From the NCBI GenBank assembly GCA_003224055.1, contig QHYE01000033.1, forward strand, positions 1 through 64,000: a stretch of DNA of 64,000 nt, read 5' to 3'. The DNA is from Acidobacteriota bacterium. GTDB lineage: Bacteria; Acidobacteriota; Terriglobia; Acidiferrales; UBA7541. The position numbers and the translations under genes were made by a program. The notes beneath the pieces are model-generated. The model did not search any database and had not been told where the DNA came from. It saw only the letters and a program-made list of their open reading frames with translations. Positions 61,162 to 64,000 of this stretch are shown here, one piece after another; the stretch's first letter is position 1; each line of letters begins with the position of its first letter.

Positions 61162-63129
61162 GTGAATTGTCACCGAGTGTTCTTGCTTGTGGCGTTCCTG
61201 TTGGGGGTGGTCCTTTTGCAGCGTACACAGGAGGTGTCCGCCGGCGACGAATGGCAGCCGATCTCGCCGGAAGAGCTCAAGATGACCAACCTGCCGGAGG
61301 CCCCAGGAGCGCCGGCCGTGTATCTCTACCGCCAGGTCGACCGCGACGACGGGAGGAACGGTCATGAGTACAACTACGTGCGTATCAAGATTCTGACGGA
61401 AGAAGGGCGAAAGCAGGCGGACATCGAGATCCCCTTCGTCAAAGAGCGTGGGAGCATTCATGGGATCAAGGCGAGAACGATTCGACCCGACGGGACCATC
61501 GCGAACTTCGACGGAAAGGTCTATGACAAGACCATCGTGAAAGCCAAAGGGTTCAAGTATCTCGCAAAGACCTTCACACTGCCGGACGTACAGGTGGGGA
61601 GCATTGTCGAGTATCACTATATGAATAATCTTGGCGAGGGATATGTCTACGATTCAGAGTGGATCTTGAGCGAGGAGCTGTTCACGAAGCGCGCGAAGTT
61701 TACATTGAAGCCGAATTCCGATTTTGCGATGACTTGGAGCTGGCCGGTCGGATTGCCTGCCGGAACGAATCCCCCCGTGAAAGACGGGGCGGCGATCCGC
61801 CTGGATACTCAAAACGTGCCGGCTTTTCAAGTGGAGGACTTCATGCCCCCCGAGAAAGTTCTTAAGTACAGGGTGGAGTTCGTCTATAGCGAGGACAGTT
61901 CCGAAAAAGATCCGGCCAAATTCTGGAAGAACATGGACAAGAAATGGAACGGCCACTTTGAAGATTTTGTCGGGAAGCGTAAAGCGATGGAACAGGCGGC
62001 CGCAGGAATCGTTTCTCCGAGCGACTCGCCGGAAGTGAAGCTGCAGAAAATTTACGCGAGAGTGCAACAAATCCGGAATACGTCCTGGGAGACATCGAAA
62101 ACCGAACAAGAACAAAAGAGGGAAAAACAGAAAGACATCAACAACGTCGAGGATTTGTGGAAACAGGGATACGGGAATGGCCGGCAAATCAACTGGTTGT
62201 TTGTGGCCCTGGCGAGAGCGGCCGGGCTTGAAGCCTACGCCGTTTATATCTCCGCTCGTAGTGAATATTTTTTTAACCCCAAGCTGATGAACACGAACCA
62301 ATTGAATGGCGACGTTGTGCTCGTGAAGGTGAATGGAAAAGATGTTTACTGCGATCCGGCGACGAGATTTGCCCCTTTCGGACTGCTTTCCTGGCCGGAA
62401 ACTGGCGTACAAGGGCTGAAATTGGACAAAGACGGAGGTAGTTGGGTGACGACAACACTGCCGGCAAGCTCCGTTTCGCAGATAGAGCGAAAAGCGGATT
62501 TGAAGTTGACCGACACGGGTTCGCTGGAAGGTAGGCTCACCTTTACTTTTTCAGGATTGGAAGCCCTCTGGAGGAGGATCGAAGAACGGAACGAGGATGA
62601 AGCCAACCGCAAGAAGTTCCTGGAAGAACAGGTGAGGGAGTACATTCCGGTCGGGATCGATGTGGAGCTCACCAACAAGCCGGATTGGGCAAGTTCGGCG
62701 CCAACCCTCGTTGCCGAATACGACCTGAAAGTGCAGGGATGGGCCACGGGAGCGGGCAAACGAGTGCTTGTGCCGGTGGGTCTATTCAGCGCACCAGAGA
62801 AGCATCTCTTTGAGCACGCCAATCGCGTTCACCCAGTCTATTTTCAGTTTTTCTCCCAGAAAACGGACTATGTGACCATCGATCTCCCATTGGGATGGCA
62901 AGTGAGCAACCTTCCCGCTGAGCAGACCAATGATCAGAAGGTGGCGGTGTATCACCTGAAGGCCGAAAATAACAAGGGGACGCTGCACGTGACTCGGCAG
63001 TTGAATTCTGATTTGCTCATGGTGGATGCGAAATCGTATCCGGCATTGAGAAACTTCTATCAGGCTGTGAGGACCGGAGATGACCAGCAAATTGTGATAC
63101 AGCCAGGTACGTCAGCGGCGAGTAACTGA
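61162..63129 (+). CDS. DUF3857 domain protein with transglutaminase-like region
   Basis: VYLYRQVDRDDGRNGHEYNYVRIKILTEEGRKQADIEIPFVKERGSIHGIKARTIRPDGTIANFDGKVYDKTIVKAKGFKYLAKTFTLPDVQVGSIVEYHY; GTG start with ggagg upstream. Confidence 0.85.
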   Translation: MNCHRVFLLVAFLLGVVLLQRTQEVSAGDEWQPISPEELKMTNLPEAPGAPAVYLYRQVDRDDGRNGHEYNYVRIKILTEEGRKQADIEIPFVKERGSIHGIKARTIRPDGTIANFDGKVYDKTIVKAKGFKYLAKTFTLPDVQVGSIVEYHYMNNLGEGYVYDSEWILSEELFTKRAKFTLKPNSDFAMTWSWPVGLPAGTNPPVKDGAAIRLDTQNVPAFQVEDFMPPEKVLKYRVEFVYSEDSSEKDPAKFWKNMDKKWNGHFEDFVGKRKAMEQAAAGIVSPSDSPEVKLQKIYARVQQIRNTSWETSKTEQEQKREKQKDINNVEDLWKQGYGNGRQINWLFVALARAAGLEAYAVYISARSEYFFNPKLMNTNQLNGDVVLVKVNGKDVYCDPATRFAPFGLLSWPETGVQGLKLDKDGGSWVTTTLPASSVSQIERKADLKLTDTGSLEGRLTFTFSGLEALWRRIEERNEDEANRKKFLEEQVREYIPVGIDVELTNKPDWASSAPTLVAEYDLKVQGWATGAGKRVLVPVGLFSAPEKHLFEHANRVHPVYFQFFSQKTDYVTIDLPLGWQVSNLPAEQTNDQKVAVYHLKAENNKGTLHVTRQLNSDLLMVDAKSYPALRNFYQAVRTGDDQQIVIQPGTSAASN

Positions 63130-63130
63130 A

Positions 63131-64000
63131 ATGCGGCGCATACCTTTCGTACTCGCCCCCATTATTCTCTGCTTTCTCGCAGCGGTGCGGCCGGCTGTCG
63201 CTGGTGACGCTCCAGCATGGATGCACGTGCTGGTATCCGTACCGCTGCCCGCGCACGACGAGAAGACAGACGTAGTGCAGCTTTATTCCGAACGGACGGT
63301 GATCGTTCAATCCGCGGACAAGATCAAAACCACAGTTCGCGAAGCCTACAAGATTCTGCGGCCCGGCGGCCGTGAATTCGGCACGCTGGTAGTTTCTTTC
63401 AATTCCCATAAGAAAATCACGGGCATGCGCGGATGGTGCATCCCGGCGCAGGGCAAAGACTACGAAGTGAAAGACAAGGAGGCAATCGAGATATCACTGC
63501 CAAAAATAGATGGAAGCGAGCTCGTGTCCGACGTGAAGGAGAAAATCCTCCGCATCCCCGCGGCCGATCCGGGCAATATCATCGGATACGAGTACGAAGA
63601 GGAGGATCAGCCGTTTGTCCTCCAAGACGTCTGGTCTTTCCAAGAGACAAATCCGGTGCGCGAGGCTCATTACTCATTGCAGCTCCCCTCCGGCTGGGAA
63701 TACAAAGCGACCTGGATAAACTTTCCCGAAGTTAAGCCGACCCAAGCGGGAAACCAGGCGCAATGGGTCGTCAGCGACATCAAGGCGATCAAACCGGAAA
63801 ACGAAATGCCACCGATGCGTGCCGTCGCCGGGCTTTTGGTGCTCTCTTTTGTGCCGCCGGGCGGGGGTGCAAACCGAGGCTTTCAGAACTGGAGGGAGAT
63901 GGGGCATTGGGAAGCTGGCTTGGAGCAGGGGCGCCGTGACGCTTCACCTGAAATCAAACAGAAAGTTGCCGCCCTTACGTCTCCGGCGGCCACTCAACTG
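63131..64000 (+). CDS. second DUF3857-type protein (C-terminus beyond window)
   Basis: From ATG 63131: MRRIPFVLAPIILCFLAAVRPAVAGDAPAWMHVLVSVPLP...QLYSERTVIVQSADKIKTTVREAYKILRPGGREFGTLVVSFNSHKKITGMRGWCIPAQGKDYEVKDKEAIE...; open to the window end and absent from the ORF track. Confidence 0.8.
   Translation, partial: MRRIPFVLAPIILCFLAAVRPAVAGDAPAWMHVLVSVPLPAHDEKTDVVQLYSERTVIVQSADKIKTTVREAYKILRPGGREFGTLVVSFNSHKKITGMRGWCIPAQGKDYEVKDKEAIEISLPKIDGSELVSDVKEKILRIPAADPGNIIGYEYEEEDQPFVLQDVWSFQETNPVREAHYSLQLPSGWEYKATWINFPEVKPTQAGNQAQWVVSDIKAIKPENEMPPMRAVAGLLVLSFVPPGGGANRGFQNWREMGHWEAGLEQGRRDASPEIKQKVAALTSPAATQL

Overview
The window looks like a chromosomal segment of a high-GC environmental bacterium. 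An Acidobacteriota origin is inferred from the Oar-like TonB-dependent receptor with a carboxypeptidase-regulatory N-terminus, the 'VWFA-related' protein and the overall gene content; no marker search was possible. About 50 genes are supported. Main blocks: (i) a putrescine/GABA-type catabolic cluster (class-III aminotransferase, APC permease, ALDH, GabT-like, GabD-like) next to a TonB receptor and a MerR+XRE+cupin regulator; (ii) a minus-strand cluster of three different amide-bond-forming enzymes (GCS2/YbdK-type ligase, ATP-grasp, circularly permuted ATP-grasp) with an M29 aminopeptidase and a nearby esterase, the best candidate for an undescribed biosynthetic system; (iii) glycogen/lower-glycolysis genes (glgC, eno, gpmI, pyk) spread over about 16 kb; (iv) a CAT-anticodon tRNA whose 3' end is duplicated about 1.23 kb downstream, bracketing an HNH-type gene, which looks like an eroded tRNA-integrated element; (v) dispersed palindromes with unrelated stems but a shared CTACA tail. 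All domain calls come from reading the translations; no homology search was run.
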